From positions 160,575 to 224,574 of the forward strand of contig CANLWB010000010.1 in assembly GCA_947494695.1 (NCBI GenBank): a stretch of 64,000 bases of DNA. The letters run 5' to 3'. Shown here one piece after another: positions 34,083 through 43,890 of this stretch. Numbering within the stretch: the stretch's first letter is position 1; every line of letters begins with the position of its first letter. The position numbers and the translations under genes were made by a program. The notes below the pieces were generated by a model that was not told the DNA's origin, made no database searches, and was given only the letters and a program-made list of their open reading frames with translations. The stretch is from an uncultured Flavobacteriaceae bacterium (GTDB lineage Bacteria; Bacteroidota; Bacteroidia; Flavobacteriales; Flavobacteriaceae).

Positions 34083-35316
34083 TTTCTAAAATCGTATCTA
34101 CAGATTAATTTTTTAAACTAGACACCGTACAATTTAATACTGAACATATTGTATGGTGTTCAAATCATTTTAAATATAACACTTGCTTAGTAAGAAGTTG
34201 ATGAAATTGATAGATTTTTTGGAGATGTTCAGTTTTTATTCATTAAAAAAATAGGAATTTGTATGGTATATAATACATATTTATTAAAATAATAGCACTC
34301 AGTTTATCAATATACTAAAAATATTTGATTTTTTAAATCAAAACCTTTGGTAAAAAATTACCCATATATCTAGTTAAAAGTAAGGAAGCAATTAAGATTA
34401 AAAAACTGAATTCGAAAATATGTTTCTTATACATTCGTATTAAAACATTTTTTGTTGGAAGTTTTAGAATATAGAATAATTGGACTAATAAATTTAGAGT
34501 AAAATGTTGTAAAAATCTATAGTTTAAACGAGATTAAATCCCATTAAAAACGACGAATTTTTTATCATAATAAAACTTAAATACGTTACGGGCGAGTCAG
34601 GAATATCATGTGCTTATTTATGAATATTAACTTCGTGAAGCAGTAAACGAGTGTTGTGAAGCTCGGTAAATGTTGGTGATAAGGTATATATGAGGTTTTC
34701 TAATAAAGAAAGATTTGTTATAGCTATAAAAGAGATTGTATGTAAAGATAGATTTCTGTACTACAATTAAAGAAAAAGGTAAATGCTAATTCGGTGTTGG
34801 TATTCCAAAAGTACCAACCAGTGGCGGTTTCGAGGTTATCTTAAGAACAACCAGATTGCTGTAATATGTGATAAACAACCGTATAGAGATGTGCGATAAG
34901 CAGGTTTAGAGTTACGCTATAGTTAGTAATTACTGGATATGGTAAGGGGCATGGTGTTAACCATGCCCCAAACTGAAACTAAACTAAAACATACTCACAA
35001 TTAAAATTATGATTTACTTTATAGGTGTAAACAACCCGATTTGTTTAAGTAATCTATCATTATTACTTAATACCCATGCTTGTAATACAGGTTGTAAACC
35101 TTAAGTAATGCCCTCAACTTTAAATTCGTTATAACGTTCTGGTGTTGAGGATTTATTTAGGTTTTTATTAATTAAAGACTTCAAGGAAAAAGTATCTTAA
35201 AATTGAAGCGCTTTTATTTATTCTTTTGCCATAACCAAAACCTCATAGTATAATTTTGAGGACTAATTAGTGCTATTAATCATTGTTATTTAAGATGCTA
35301 TTTATTTGTGTCTAAA
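34083..35316. other. Long spacer in the PUL with hairpin and relic
   Basis: About 1.2 kb, strongly A+T-rich. It contains a perfect 9-bp hairpin GGGGCATGG / CCATGCCCC (34946-34969) without a clear T-run, and one interrupted minus-strand coding relic (listed separately). No intact gene was found. The gap probably marks lost PUL genes. Confidence 0.45.
35014..35196 (-). pseudogene. Coding relic downstream of the GH16 gene
   Basis: The frame reads DTFSLKSLINKNLNKSSTPE, RYNEFKVEGIT, a TAA stop (35101-35103), then GLQPVLQAWVLSNNDRLLKQ and IGLFTPIK before the final stop. One internal stop and no start indicate a decayed 3' end of a protein gene in the same direction as the GH16 gene. Family not recognised. 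Confidence 0.4.
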
Positions 35317-36282
35317 TTATTTTGACTCCAATTTCCAAGTACGAACCCAATCCACTCGCATGGTGTTTTTGGAATCGTCGCTCAGCTCTTCTTTTTGAGG
35401 TAAACCTCCTAAATAGCACTCCTCAGAAGTCCATAAATCAAATATGAGTTCTAATTCTCTTGTAAAGTTTTGATTTGTGGAAACTGTTCCAGCTTCCTCG
35501 CCATTTAAATAGAATTGTACGGTTCTTGCATCTTTCCACCAGGCGCCAACAATATGGTATGTTTCATCCCAGGTCTTGCCCTTGTTAGGATTTGCGTCTG
35601 ATAGCATTCTTGTGTCGAAATTATCTTCATGTCGCTCTGTGATGCCAGATTTGGCGATAAAATATTGAGAATTCATCTGTGTAGGGAAATCCCAAGGCGT
35701 CCAGGGGAAGTCACCAGGTTTGGTTGATTGGTCACTACATTCCGGAGTCGGGTTAGCATTGTTTTCCACAATATCGATCTCGTCTCTATTGTCTATATCG
35801 CCATTATTCAGCCAAAATGTGTTGAATGCGGATATATTAGAGGTCTTCATGCTGCATTCGGTATACATGGGATAGCTTATTTGTGTTTTTGAATGTACCC
35901 TTGCCGTTTGAAACCAATTTACAGGATGGTCATGAAGCGTGGCTTTAATACATAATTTGCCATCTTCTACAAAGGAATTATCTTCCCGCATCCATACAGG
36001 AGTGTTTCCATAATTCCAAAAAGAATTAAACCACTTATCATCATCCCAGAATTCGAATTCGTCAGACATGGCTTCTACTTTTACCCATTCCATACCGTCT
36101 GGTGTGGTATCGTCAAGAGAAACAAAGGAAGGTAAGTTCGAATCCAGATCTGAAAGTTCAAAGGGTTCGACTTTATCTTCTTCTTCTATTGGATCCATGA
36201 TATCTTCAGGATCGTTCGAATTCGATGAACAAGCAATAAGTGCGATTACTAAGCTACAAGCTAGAAATAGGTGAGTTTTCAT
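35317..36282 (-). CDS. GH16-family glycoside hydrolase lipoprotein
   Basis: A 321-residue surface lipoprotein (signal ending LVIALIAC). The catalytic domain covers about 65-320 and carries the GH16 active-site motif DEIDIVEN, with nucleophile and acid/base Glu in E-I-D-I-V-E. The conserved FNTFWLNNGD strand and WDETYHIVGAWWKD follow. GH16 enzymes of marine Bacteroidetes include agarases, porphyranases, carrageenases and laminarinases. The long N-terminal strand region resembles agarase/porphyranase-type members, but the substrate cannot be fixed from sequence. With SusCD it supports a marine polysaccharide locus. Confidence 0.9.
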   Translation of the reverse strand: MKTHLFLACSLVIALIACSSNSNDPEDIMDPIEEEDKVEPFELSDLDSNLPSFVSLDDTTPDGMEWVKVEAMSDEFEFWDDDKWFNSFWNYGNTPVWMREDNSFVEDGKLCIKATLHDHPVNWFQTARVHSKTQISYPMYTECSMKTSNISAFNTFWLNNGDIDNRDEIDIVENNANPTPECSDQSTKPGDFPWTPWDFPTQMNSQYFIAKSGITERHEDNFDTRMLSDANPNKGKTWDETYHIVGAWWKDARTVQFYLNGEEAGTVSTNQNFTRELELIFDLWTSEECYLGGLPQKEELSDDSKNTMRVDWVRTWKLESK

Positions 36283-36631
36283 AATTATTTTTTTTAAAGT
36301 TTACTTACATCAAGCAGAGATTTATTAGGTGCTCTAAGTGATGTTATGAAGTGAAAGACCGAATGTTGAGGTCTTTACTTAAAGTCCAGGAGATGTAATA
36401 TTACAAAAATAGGGAGCTCCACAAGTCTTGATTAACGAGTTTAAATCAATTGTTTAGTTTTTATTCATGTGTTAACTCATAGGGTTTGAGGGTGTTATTT
36501 TTAATATTCTGCATGTTCAGTTTTTGTCTAGGGATATAGAGTTTATAACTATAGTTAAATATTATAGCTTTACGAAAACGATATTTTTTATGAAAGTTAA
36601 TAGTAATAAGAGCAAAAAAGAAAACAACACC

Positions 36632-37138
36632 ATGTCAAACCTTATTTGGAGATGCTGCTTGCTTGCAGTGTTCATTCTCGCAGGTACTAATTACGGTTCC
36701 GCTCAGAATGCAGATTCACCAGCTGCAGTCGATACTGGTAAACAAGAGGCTAGGGTTACCGGGTTGAGGTACATTACTGTACATGTACTCGATCTTGAAA
36801 AATCTCTAAAGCTATACCGTGAGATTCTTGGTTTTAAAATGGCCGAGGCCGAGGTGCTTCATGGTCCAGGACTTGAAGGTATGTTGGTTATGAAGCTTAA
36901 GACAGATGATTTAACAATTGGCCTATCGGTTACTGCACCAGAATTTATGCATACCGTAGGACCAATCGGAAATACCAACCACAACCATTTCATGCTTAAG
37001 GTTAATGACATTACTCCAATTGGGGATAAGTTGAAAGAAGAAGGGTATGAGTTGGAAAATGAGAACTATGCTCGCGACAAGTACACCTTTTTTGTAGGGC
37101 CAAATGGAGAAATCATTGGTCTTTCATCATGGGAATAA
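36632..37138 (+). CDS. Secreted VOC (glyoxalase-like) family protein
   Basis: Start chosen at MSNLIWRCCLLAVFILAG because it gives a signal peptide (ending GSAQ); earlier in-frame Met codons would bury it. The mature part is one VOC domain: GLRYITVHVLDLEKSLKLYR at the start and KYTFFVGPNGEIIGLSSWE at the end, with conserved His and Glu metal positions. VOC proteins include lyases, dioxygenases and resistance proteins. A secreted VOC protein is unusual; function unknown. Monocistronic. Confidence 0.75.
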   Translation: MSNLIWRCCLLAVFILAGTNYGSAQNADSPAAVDTGKQEARVTGLRYITVHVLDLEKSLKLYREILGFKMAEAEVLHGPGLEGMLVMKLKTDDLTIGLSVTAPEFMHTVGPIGNTNHNHFMLKVNDITPIGDKLKEEGYELENENYARDKYTFFVGPNGEIIGLSSWE

Positions 37139-37140
37139 TA

Positions 37141-37300
37141 TAGAATAATCTCACCTCCTTTTTAACGTCATTTGCTGGTCGTTGAGGGCGACCAGTTATG
37201 ATCAGAAGTACAGCCCGGATGGACTTGCACCGTCCGGCTACTACCCACCAGAGATGCAAAAGTGTAGTCGAGTAGTACTAATGCTCGCTATGCGCAAAAA
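37141..37300. other. GC-rich structured spacer with 23S 3'-end-like tail
   Basis: Two strong hairpins lie close together: CTGGTCG / CGACCAG (37175-37195) and AGCCCGGATGG / CCGTCCGGCT (37212-37239). They are followed by AGTCGAGTAGTACTAAT (37266-37282), which resembles the 3' end of flavobacterial 23S rRNA as I remember it. G+C is clearly higher than around. It may be an rRNA relic, an intron or retroelement stub, or a structured RNA. Confidence 0.35.
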
Positions 37301-37302
37301 AT

Positions 37303-37479
37303 ATGTGGGATATTAACCCATATGTTTTTGAAATAATTCCTGGGCTGTCTTTTGAAATCATTGTTAAATCATTGCAAATTCAAAAATGGGCTAGTATAGG
37401 AATCGAAAAAGATATAAGTAGATGTCTAAAGAAAACTTTAGCTTTTTTAAATAGCTATTTTGATGCGAAATTATATTAA
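37303..37479 (+). CDS. Possible 58-residue protein
   Basis: An ATG-started frame encodes MWDINPYVFEIIPGLSFEII followed by VKSLQIQKWASIGIEKDISR and CLKKTLAFLNSYFDAKLY. The composition is coding-like and amphipathic, with no signal peptide. No ribosome binding site or family was recognised. It follows the GC-rich structured segment and precedes a convergent gene. It could equally be the tail of a decayed gene. Confidence 0.35.
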   Translation: MWDINPYVFEIIPGLSFEIIVKSLQIQKWASIGIEKDISRCLKKTLAFLNSYFDAKLY

Positions 37480-37517
37480 AACAGGGGTTTGTAAATTGAT
37501 GTTTTATAATGCCGTTT

Positions 37518-38225
37518 TTAGAAATTGGGATCACTAGCATAAGGCGTTGGGAACAAAGTTGGATCAAAACGATCTAAAACCTCTATCTTAAACGTTTTTA
37601 AATGTATTCTTAAACGATATTGCAGAAAAAGCTCGCTAAAGTATTTAGAATCTATTATAGGCTCATTTAGCCTTCTTATAGCCATGTCATAGATGCCCTC
37701 ATTTGGCTTATTAGTGGTTAAAACAATCAGATAGTTTTTAATCAATTTAGGTATTCCTATTAAAGCAAAATAGCGAATCTCATGTAAATCACTTGATAAT
37801 AGAATCTTATTTATTTCATTTAATACAACTGTGCTATTCTGGAGACATGTCGTGTAAGCATATGAGTCTTGTAGACCAGAAAGAACCATTTCAAGCATTT
37901 CAGGCTTAACTTTGTTACCAATAGTAGATTCAATTCCGCCTTCTTGAGTTCTTATAGCAAAAGGGTCTTCCCAGTTTACGCCTATGCTTTCGATACCCCA
38001 TTGAAAGCCATCAGCAGTATAAATTCCTGGGTTAATAAGAAATATAATTTCATTATAGGTGTAATACTCATCTGGATCGGTAATTCTTTTTTTGAGATGC
38101 ACCCTTGTTAATTGGTGGATTGGAAATCCGTTCGCTTCTAATTTCTCTGCAACCTTAGTTATAAGTTGTTGTTCTAAACCGGTAAAGTTGATAATAGCAG
38201 ACTTGAGACCTCTAGTTATATTCAT
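37518..38225 (-). CDS. Conserved-looking protein of unknown function
   Basis: A 235-residue soluble protein with no recognisable domain. Notable stretches are DEYYTYNEIIFLINPGIYTA and a C-terminal HLKTFKIEVLDRFDPTLFPT. No signal peptide or membrane helix is seen. It follows the DUF1963 gene on the same strand by 48 bases, suggesting an operon. DUF1963 proteins are frequent in immunity or toxin-related contexts, so a similar role is possible but unproven. Confidence 0.6.
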   Translation of the reverse strand: MNITRGLKSAIINFTGLEQQLITKVAEKLEANGFPIHQLTRVHLKKRITDPDEYYTYNEIIFLINPGIYTADGFQWGIESIGVNWEDPFAIRTQEGGIESTIGNKVKPEMLEMVLSGLQDSYAYTTCLQNSTVVLNEINKILLSSDLHEIRYFALIGIPKLIKNYLIVLTTNKPNEGIYDMAIRRLNEPIIDSKYFSELFLQYRLRIHLKTFKIEVLDRFDPTLFPTPYASDPNF

Positions 38226-38273
38226 GGCATGCTTTTTCCTTTGATATTCGGAGTTTACAACCCACCTACTGTT

Positions 38274-39167
38274 TTAAGTATTTTGAACAATGCATACGGT
38301 TTTTGAAAATGCTTTATTTTTTAAATCGTCTTTGTGTATGCATAAATAAAGATGCGCTCCATCATCACTAAAACCATAACCGTCGCGTTCTTTCATTTCA
38401 AAAGACATGAGGTTAACATAGTTTTTGCGTTCTTCATAAAGATCTCCTGAGTAGATTTCACTCCATTCTTCGGCTATAAAAGGCTGTACCGAAAACGGAA
38501 CTCCAAGTATTAAATTGTGACTAAAAAGAGTGTGGAAATTGTCCTTAGGTGCAGGCATTGATATGCCAACACTTTTGGCTAGTTCCATGCGCATTGACAT
38601 GTTATAGGCGTCGTCAAACATAGTATCAGCTATATCGCTAATACTATGTGCATCATCTCCTGTTAGTTCCTCTAATGTAAAATTAAACGGATATCGCGGA
38701 AGTTGAAAACTGGTTTTATAATGAATAGTTCTTGGATTCAATTGTTGTTCTAAAGGGATGTTTTTAGGAATCTCGACCAAAGAAAGCCCTTCTGTATCTT
38801 CGAAGTAATAGATTTTAAATGCATCGGTTATTTCAGGTTCCCACATAAGGTCATCTGTTACCGAAGCAAAGCATAAGAGTATGCCATGATTGGGTAAGAC
38901 ATTATCAAGGTCGAAAGGTTTTATCTGTTCGAAATTGAGTTGAAAGAAAAAAGCTAAAGGCGAATTTCCGGACTTCGATTGTAGAGGCCAACTAAAATCT
39001 TTTGGTGTTACCGGGCATCCACCAAATCTTGAATCTAATGCATTAGTTTCAGATTTACTTTCACCTACAGAAAAAATTATATTGGGTATTATTGATTTTA
39101 TTACAAGATCCACATTATCCCATTCGTATGCTTTAACCGCTTTAATAATGCTCTCTTTGCTGTCCAT
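38274..39167 (-). CDS. DUF1963 (YwqG-like) family protein
   Basis: A 297-residue soluble protein. The family-typical segments are SRFGGCPVTPKDFSWP near residue 45, PLAFFFQLNFEQIKPFDLDN, GILLCFASV, and the C-terminal YGFSDDGAHLYLCIHKDDL. YwqG-type proteins have no established biochemical role; they often appear with WXG/polymorphic-toxin immunity genes and as general cytosolic proteins. It is the first gene of a probable pair with the downstream unknown protein. Confidence 0.8.
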   Translation of the reverse strand: MDSKESIIKAVKAYEWDNVDLVIKSIIPNIIFSVGESKSETNALDSRFGGCPVTPKDFSWPLQSKSGNSPLAFFFQLNFEQIKPFDLDNVLPNHGILLCFASVTDDLMWEPEITDAFKIYYFEDTEGLSLVEIPKNIPLEQQLNPRTIHYKTSFQLPRYPFNFTLEELTGDDAHSISDIADTMFDDAYNMSMRMELAKSVGISMPAPKDNFHTLFSHNLILGVPFSVQPFIAEEWSEIYSGDLYEERKNYVNLMSFEMKERDGYGFSDDGAHLYLCIHKDDLKNKAFSKTVCIVQNT

Positions 39168-39567
39168 TTTTTGATCAAACTTGCTTTTGGTTAATTGTTA
39201 TCCGATTTATAATTTAAAACAAAACTATAGATACAGCTGTGGTTTCATTACCCTGTATTCCGTGAAATGTTGTTTTTATTATGCAGGTGATTGTAAGTAT
39301 AGCATGTCTGTGCAGGCTGGTTTTAAACCTCGATGTTAACGGTATTGAGTGAGCTGAGTCATTATTAATAATGAAATAACTTCCTGTTACTCGTATAGGG
39401 AAATGACTAGTAGTTAATTTTGATCTTTTTAGGTTTAGAATTAATTAATTTATGTTCTGGTAGTTATGGCAGGAGACTAGAAAAGTTAATAACAATAGTT
39501 TTGATGGTTAATTTGGCCTGTGTTTAATTTTGCTCAACAGGTTGTTGTGAGTTGGCTTTCTTCTAGA
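39168..39567. other. Intergenic spacer
   Basis: About 400 A+T-rich bases between minus-strand genes. I see no coding relic, repeat or strong terminator; the promoter of the DUF1963 gene must lie at the right-hand... start-proximal end near 39,170-39,230. Confidence 0.35.
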
Positions 39568-40200
39568 TCAATTTCGTTTAACTAATAATTGAAGCCCTAA
39601 ACCTATACATACAAATCCACTTATTCGTTTCATTATTTTTCCTGTTCGGTCATTGTTTCGTAATGTATTAGTCATAAATGATGCAAAGTATGCCAAGAAT
39701 AAACACCAAATTGTTCCCGTAGTCATAAACGTTACCCCAAGGATTATAAAAGGCATTGAGTTGTTTACATATTCAGGTTTAATAAATTGAGGTAACAAAG
39801 ACAAAAAGAAAATTGCCACTTTTGGATTTAACAAATTTGTCCAAAACCCTTGGCGGTAAATACGCAATAAATTAGGTTTTTCAAATTTTGTCTGGTTGTT
39901 GGAAAACAGTTTAGATTTATCAAATAGCATGTTTACACCTAAATATATCAAGTAAATGGCTCCAGTCCATTTTATAATATTAAAAGCCATGATTGATTTA
40001 GCTAAAATCGCCGAAAGTCCAAACGCAGCCAAAATTACGTGAATTATCGCGCCACTACCAATCCCGAGAACGGAATAAATACCTGCTTTTCTACCTTGTG
40101 CAACACTCCTTGTAATGATATAAATTGTATCCGCTCCAGGGGTTAAATTCATAATAATTCCAGCAATAATAAACCCTAAATAGTTTTCTATTCCACTCAT
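39568..40200 (-). CDS. LysE/RhtB-family amino-acid exporter
   Basis: About 210 residues with the start at MSGIENYLGFIIAGIIMNLT; a 12-codon extension is possible. Six hydrophobic helices and the LysE signature NLTPGADTIYIITRSVAQGRKAG at the N-terminus, then the conserved GAIYLIYLGVNMLF and NPKVAIFFLSLLPQFI. The family exports basic or neutral amino acids, homoserine or threonine and acts in the inner membrane. Substrate cannot be specified. Monocistronic. Confidence 0.9.
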   Translation of the reverse strand: MSGIENYLGFIIAGIIMNLTPGADTIYIITRSVAQGRKAGIYSVLGIGSGAIIHVILAAFGLSAILAKSIMAFNIIKWTGAIYLIYLGVNMLFDKSKLFSNNQTKFEKPNLLRIYRQGFWTNLLNPKVAIFFLSLLPQFIKPEYVNNSMPFIILGVTFMTTGTIWCLFLAYFASFMTNTLRNNDRTGKIMKRISGFVCIGLGLQLLVKRN

Positions 40201-40285
40201 TTTAATTTGGTTATTGCGTTTTTTCAGCGCACTCAAAATAATTTGCGTTGCAGGAGCGGCTTTAACAAGATTTTGAGACTAAGTT

Positions 40286-40786
40286 TTAGTTGAAAAGATA
40301 CGCTTTTCTCACTTGCGAATCTGGAATACCAATAATGTTATTCATGTAGTCTTCCTTAAAAACGAGTTCTCCTTTTTTGATATATCCGCCAGCAAAAGGC
40401 ATGCAAACTCCCCACGATGCAGATGGTTTGCAATTGCTTATGTTGGTTACCTTAACAATAGTGTGGTCTCCTGTGATGATTACACAGTTACGGTATTCTT
40501 TTGCAGAAGATAGTACAGCTTTGATATTATCCTTAGAGACTGTCAATACCTCGCTAGCTTTGGTTTCAGCCAATTTTTGAAATAAACTAATAGGATTATT
40601 ATCCTTAATGCTCTCTAGTGTTCTGGTGTCGACTAAGAATTTAGAAACAATATCTGACTCAGAACTCGTTTTCGTTTCAGTTTTAGTAGTTGATGCATTG
40701 TCTTTTTCAGCGTCATTGTTCGCTTTGTTTCCTGAATTACATGAAAGAATTGTAATTAGAAGTATACTTGTAAAAATCTTTTTCAT
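40286..40786 (-). CDS. Hypothetical lipoprotein
   Basis: A 166-residue protein with a lipoprotein signal (IFTSILLITILSC) and a low-complexity, charged linker after the Cys (about 20-45). The globular part contains VLTVSKDNIKAVLSSAKEYRN, NCVIITGDHTIVKVTNISNC and WGVCMPFAGGYIKKGEL. No known family was recognised. Two Cys residues in the globular part could form a disulfide. It stands alone. Confidence 0.65.
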   Translation of the reverse strand: MKKIFTSILLITILSCNSGNKANNDAEKDNASTTKTETKTSSESDIVSKFLVDTRTLESIKDNNPISLFQKLAETKASEVLTVSKDNIKAVLSSAKEYRNCVIITGDHTIVKVTNISNCKPSASWGVCMPFAGGYIKKGELVFKEDYMNNIIGIPDSQVRKAYLFN

Positions 40787-41089
40787 AGGTTAATGATAAG
40801 GTTGGTTTTAAATGCTACTTAAACACGTATTCACTTTTTGGTATATCGCCAAACAATAGTGTCAATATACCTTAAGGGTTTGTTTGTCATTCAAATGTAG
40901 ATGTTTTATATGTGTTTTTGAAGCAAATTTGGAGGAGATGTTGCATTTTTTTGGTTGCAAATTCAGGTTGACGACGTTTTAGTCCGTTTTTTTAATATCA
41001 TAGAACCTTTTAGAGATAACCAAATAAAATAGATTATTCTTTTTTATCGTTTTTATATGTTATTAAACTTAATCAGAAAGTGAACGGTA
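40787..41089. other. Intergenic spacer
   Basis: About 300 A+T-rich bases between minus-strand genes with no recognised feature. Confidence 0.35.
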
Positions 41090-41521
41090 TTATGTTGTTT
41101 TAGCTTTTAGGTAATAAGCATGGGCATGACGCCAAGGAATAGCAATGGGGACCAATACAACACCTATTAAGCACGCAAAAAGCGTTTCACTGGCGTATAT
41201 GTCCAGACCGGTATCCATCCAGATTGGTAGTGCAAACCCGAATGCCCAAATCAATTTCCAAATCAACTCAAAGATTAAAATAGGAAGCATCTTTAATGGA
41301 TATCGAATTCCTAATAAAGACACTAACGCTAATGCTCCTAATAATGCCTGAATCACTGAATCCTGATTAGCTAATCTCTGATCGGGAAATATAATATCAG
41401 GCCAAATAGTTAATATCAAGCCCGTTGATATAAACAAATACATCGCGCGTAGGAGATGTAACCTGAATTTTGATAGTTTTAACATAAGTGGTCTTTTTCC
41501 AAATATGACGGCTTGAACCAC
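41090..41521 (-). CDS. Small integral membrane protein
   Basis: A 143-residue protein with four predicted membrane helices, including LHLLRAMYLFISTGLILTIW, ALLGALALVSLLGIRYP, LPILIFELIWKLIWAFGFAL and LFACLIGVVLVPIAIPW. A downstream Met (MLKLSKFRLHLL, twelve residues in) may be the true start. It resembles small uncharacterised membrane proteins of Bacteroidetes and proteobacteria. No function can be assigned. Confidence 0.65.
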   Translation of the reverse strand: MVQAVIFGKRPLMLKLSKFRLHLLRAMYLFISTGLILTIWPDIIFPDQRLANQDSVIQALLGALALVSLLGIRYPLKMLPILIFELIWKLIWAFGFALPIWMDTGLDIYASETLFACLIGVVLVPIAIPWRHAHAYYLKAKTT

Positions 41522-41626
41522 AAAATGTTACAGGTGATTTGCGTACTCCACGCCATATTTTGCTAAAGAAGTGGTATGATGAAGTAAGCTTTTTTATGAA
41601 TCATTATTAAAAACTACAGAGAAGTA

Positions 41627-41660
41627 AAAAGCCCTAAGAACTTGGATTCGAAGGGCTTTT
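41627..41660 (-). terminator. Intrinsic terminator of the prolyl oligopeptidase gene
   Basis: Arms AAAAGCCCT and AGGGCTTTT form a 9-bp stem with a 16-base loop immediately downstream of the minus-strand gene; T-rich sequence lies on the distal side in the minus direction. Confidence 0.7.
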
Positions 41661-41665
41661 GTTGT

Positions 41666-43804
41666 TTAATCTTTTATGTTTTCTTTGGTCTTATAAGGAA
41701 GTACACGATAGCCCATATTATACAATGTGAATCCGAAGATGTCGGCATATTGTTCTATGATTTTGCTAACAGGTGTTCCGGCGCCGTGTCCAGCATCTGT
41801 TTCTATACGTATCAATGTTGGGTTGCTTCCAGTTTGTTTGTTTTGTAATTCGGCTGCAAACTTAAAGCTGTGTGCTGGCACGACGCGGTCATCATGATCT
41901 CCAGTGGTGATAAGTGTTGCTGGGTACTGCGTGCCTGCTTTTACATTGTGTACTGGTGAATATCCTTTCAAATATTCGAACATGTCTTTGCTTTGTTCTG
42001 CCGTTCCGTAATCGTAAGCCCAGCCAGCTCCTGCCGTAAAGGTATGGTATCGTAACATGTCCAACACACCAACCGCCGGTAAAGCGACTTTAGCTAAATT
42101 TGGGCGCTGTGTCATAGTTGCTCCAACTAAAAGTCCGCCGTTAGATCCACCACGTATTGCCAAATAGTCGGAAGAAGTATATTTATTATCAATTAAATAT
42201 TCACCAGCTGCAATAAAGTCGTCAAATACATTTTGTTTTTGCATTTTCGTTCCGGCATTGTGCCATACTTTACCATACTCGCCACCACCACGAAGGTTTG
42301 GAACAGCAAATACCCCCCCTTGTTCCATCCATACAGCGTTAGCGATGCTAAATGACGGGTTTAAGCTAATATTAAACCCACCATAACCATAAAGGATGGT
42401 TGGGTTTTTCCCGTTTAACTCAAGACCCTTTTTATGCGTTATGATCATGGGTACTTTAGTGCCATCTTTGGACGCATAGAATACCTGTTTACTTTCGTAA
42501 TAATCGCTATCAAATTCGATGCTTGGTTTCCAGTATAGCTCAGATACACCGGTTTCTATATTTAGTTTGTATATACTGGTGGGGGTATTGTAGTTTGTAA
42601 AAGAATAGTAGTCTGTTTTATCATCCTTTTTACCTCCAAAACCATTAACATTACCAACACCAGGTAATTCAATATCTCTAATCAATGTCCCATCATAATC
42701 AAATTGCTTGACTTTAGAAATGGCATCGACCATGTATTCGGCAAAGAAATACCCTCCGGTTTTTGAGGGGTTCAAAACATTTTTGGTCTCTGGGATAAGG
42801 TCTGTCCAATGCTCAGGAGTTGGGTTTGCGACATCAACCGTAACAATTTTTTTGTTTGGCGCTTCCAGGTTGGTAACCAAAAATAATTTGCTATCTACAT
42901 TATCAATAACGTAAGTGTCGCTATGGGTATGGTCTAAAATGGTAATGAATTCACTATTGGGTTTGGAAAGGTCTTTTATGTATAACTTGTTTCCTGAAGT
43001 GGAAACACGTGGTGTGACAATCAGGTAATGATCGTCTTCGGTAACCTGAGCATAAATGTAACGATGTTTTTCTTCTGAAGTGCCTCCGTAAATTAACGCG
43101 TCCTCTTTTTGCGGTGTTCCCAACTTATGGTAATATACCTTGTGTTGATCTGTTTTTGCAGATAATTCACTTCCTTCGGGCTTATCGTAGCTTGAATAGT
43201 AGAAACCTTCGTTTTTATACCAGGAGATTTGCGTGAATTTCACATCTACAAGAGTGTCTTCAATGATGTCTTTGGTTTCAGTATCCATAATAAGAATCTT
43301 TCTCCAATCACTACCGCCTTCAGAAATAGAATATGCCAGGATACTTCCATCTTTAGAAAAGCTTGCAGCACCAAGAGAAACGGTGCCGTCTTTAGAAAAG
43401 GTATTAGGATCTAAAAAGATTTCGACGTCCTCGTTGTCCTTTTTTCTGTAGATGACATATTGATTTTGTAAGCCATCATTTTTATAGAAATAAGTATAAT
43501 CCCCTTCAACAAAAGGCGCGCTTATTTTTTCGTAGTTCCATAAGCTCGAAAGGCGTTCTTTAAGCGCTTCTCTAAACGGAATATTATCCAGATAGCCGAA
43601 AGTTGATTTATTTTGGGTTTCAACCCAATTTTCGGTGTCCTCGCTTCTATCATCTTCTAACCAGCGATAAGGGTCTTTCACTTCTACACCAAAGTAAGTA
43701 TTGGTACTGTCTACAGTTTTTGTTTCGGGATACTTCACAGTTATATCATTTTTACAGGCAACTAAAATTAATAATGAAAAGAGTGTGGTTATTAAGTTTT
43801 TCAT
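41666..43804 (-). CDS. Prolyl oligopeptidase family (S9A) lipoprotein
   Basis: About 712 residues from [17 protein letters not shown], a lipoprotein signal; an eight-codon upstream extension is less likely. N-terminal [18 protein letters not shown] and a beta-propeller are followed by the alpha/beta-hydrolase domain. The catalytic Ser is in [13 protein letters not shown], Asp in [13 protein letters not shown] and His in DAGHGAG. S9A enzymes cleave after Pro in short peptides. Lipid anchoring places it in the envelope, where it would process imported peptides. Monocistronic, flanked by terminators. Confidence 0.95.
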   Translation of the reverse strand: MKNLITTLFSLLILVACKNDITVKYPETKTVDSTNTYFGVEVKDPYRWLEDDRSEDTENWVETQNKSTFGYLDNIPFREALKERLSSLWNYEKISAPFVEGDYTYFYKNDGLQNQYVIYRKKDNEDVEIFLDPNTFSKDGTVSLGAASFSKDGSILAYSISEGGSDWRKILIMDTETKDIIEDTLVDVKFTQISWYKNEGFYYSSYDKPEGSELSAKTDQHKVYYHKLGTPQKEDALIYGGTSEEKHRYIYAQVTEDDHYLIVTPRVSTSGNKLYIKDLSKPNSEFITILDHTHSDTYVIDNVDSKLFLVTNLEAPNKKIVTVDVANPTPEHWTDLIPETKNVLNPSKTGGYFFAEYMVDAISKVKQFDYDGTLIRDIELPGVGNVNGFGGKKDDKTDYYSFTNYNTPTSIYKLNIETGVSELYWKPSIEFDSDYYESKQVFYASKDGTKVPMIITHKKGLELNGKNPTILYGYGGFNISLNPSFSIANAVWMEQGGVFAVPNLRGGGEYGKVWHNAGTKMQKQNVFDDFIAAGEYLIDNKYTSSDYLAIRGGSNGGLLVGATMTQRPNLAKVALPAVGVLDMLRYHTFTAGAGWAYDYGTAEQSKDMFEYLKGYSPVHNVKAGTQYPATLITTGDHDDRVVPAHSFKFAAELQNKQTGSNPTLIRIETDAGHGAGTPVSKIIEQYADIFGFTLYNMGYRVLPYKTKENIKD

Positions 43805-43839
43805 GTTTTGGAAGTTTATGAAAATCAAAAATAAGCAAA

Positions 43840-43864
43840 AAAAGCCTCTGAGACAGAGGCTTTT
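43840..43864 (-). terminator. Intrinsic terminator of asd
   Basis: Perfect 11-bp stem AAAAGCCTCTG / CAGAGGCTTTT with a three-base loop between the asd stop and the peptidase start. Confidence 0.85.
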
Positions 43865-43890
43865 AAATAGTCTTTAAAAAGGAAAAGGCC

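Noticed and set aside
37212..37239. Hairpin considered as a group II intron stub
   Set aside because: The GCCGGATG...CGTCCGG form resembles intron hairpins, but no reverse transcriptase, domain V or intron boundaries are present; kept only as an unexplained structure.
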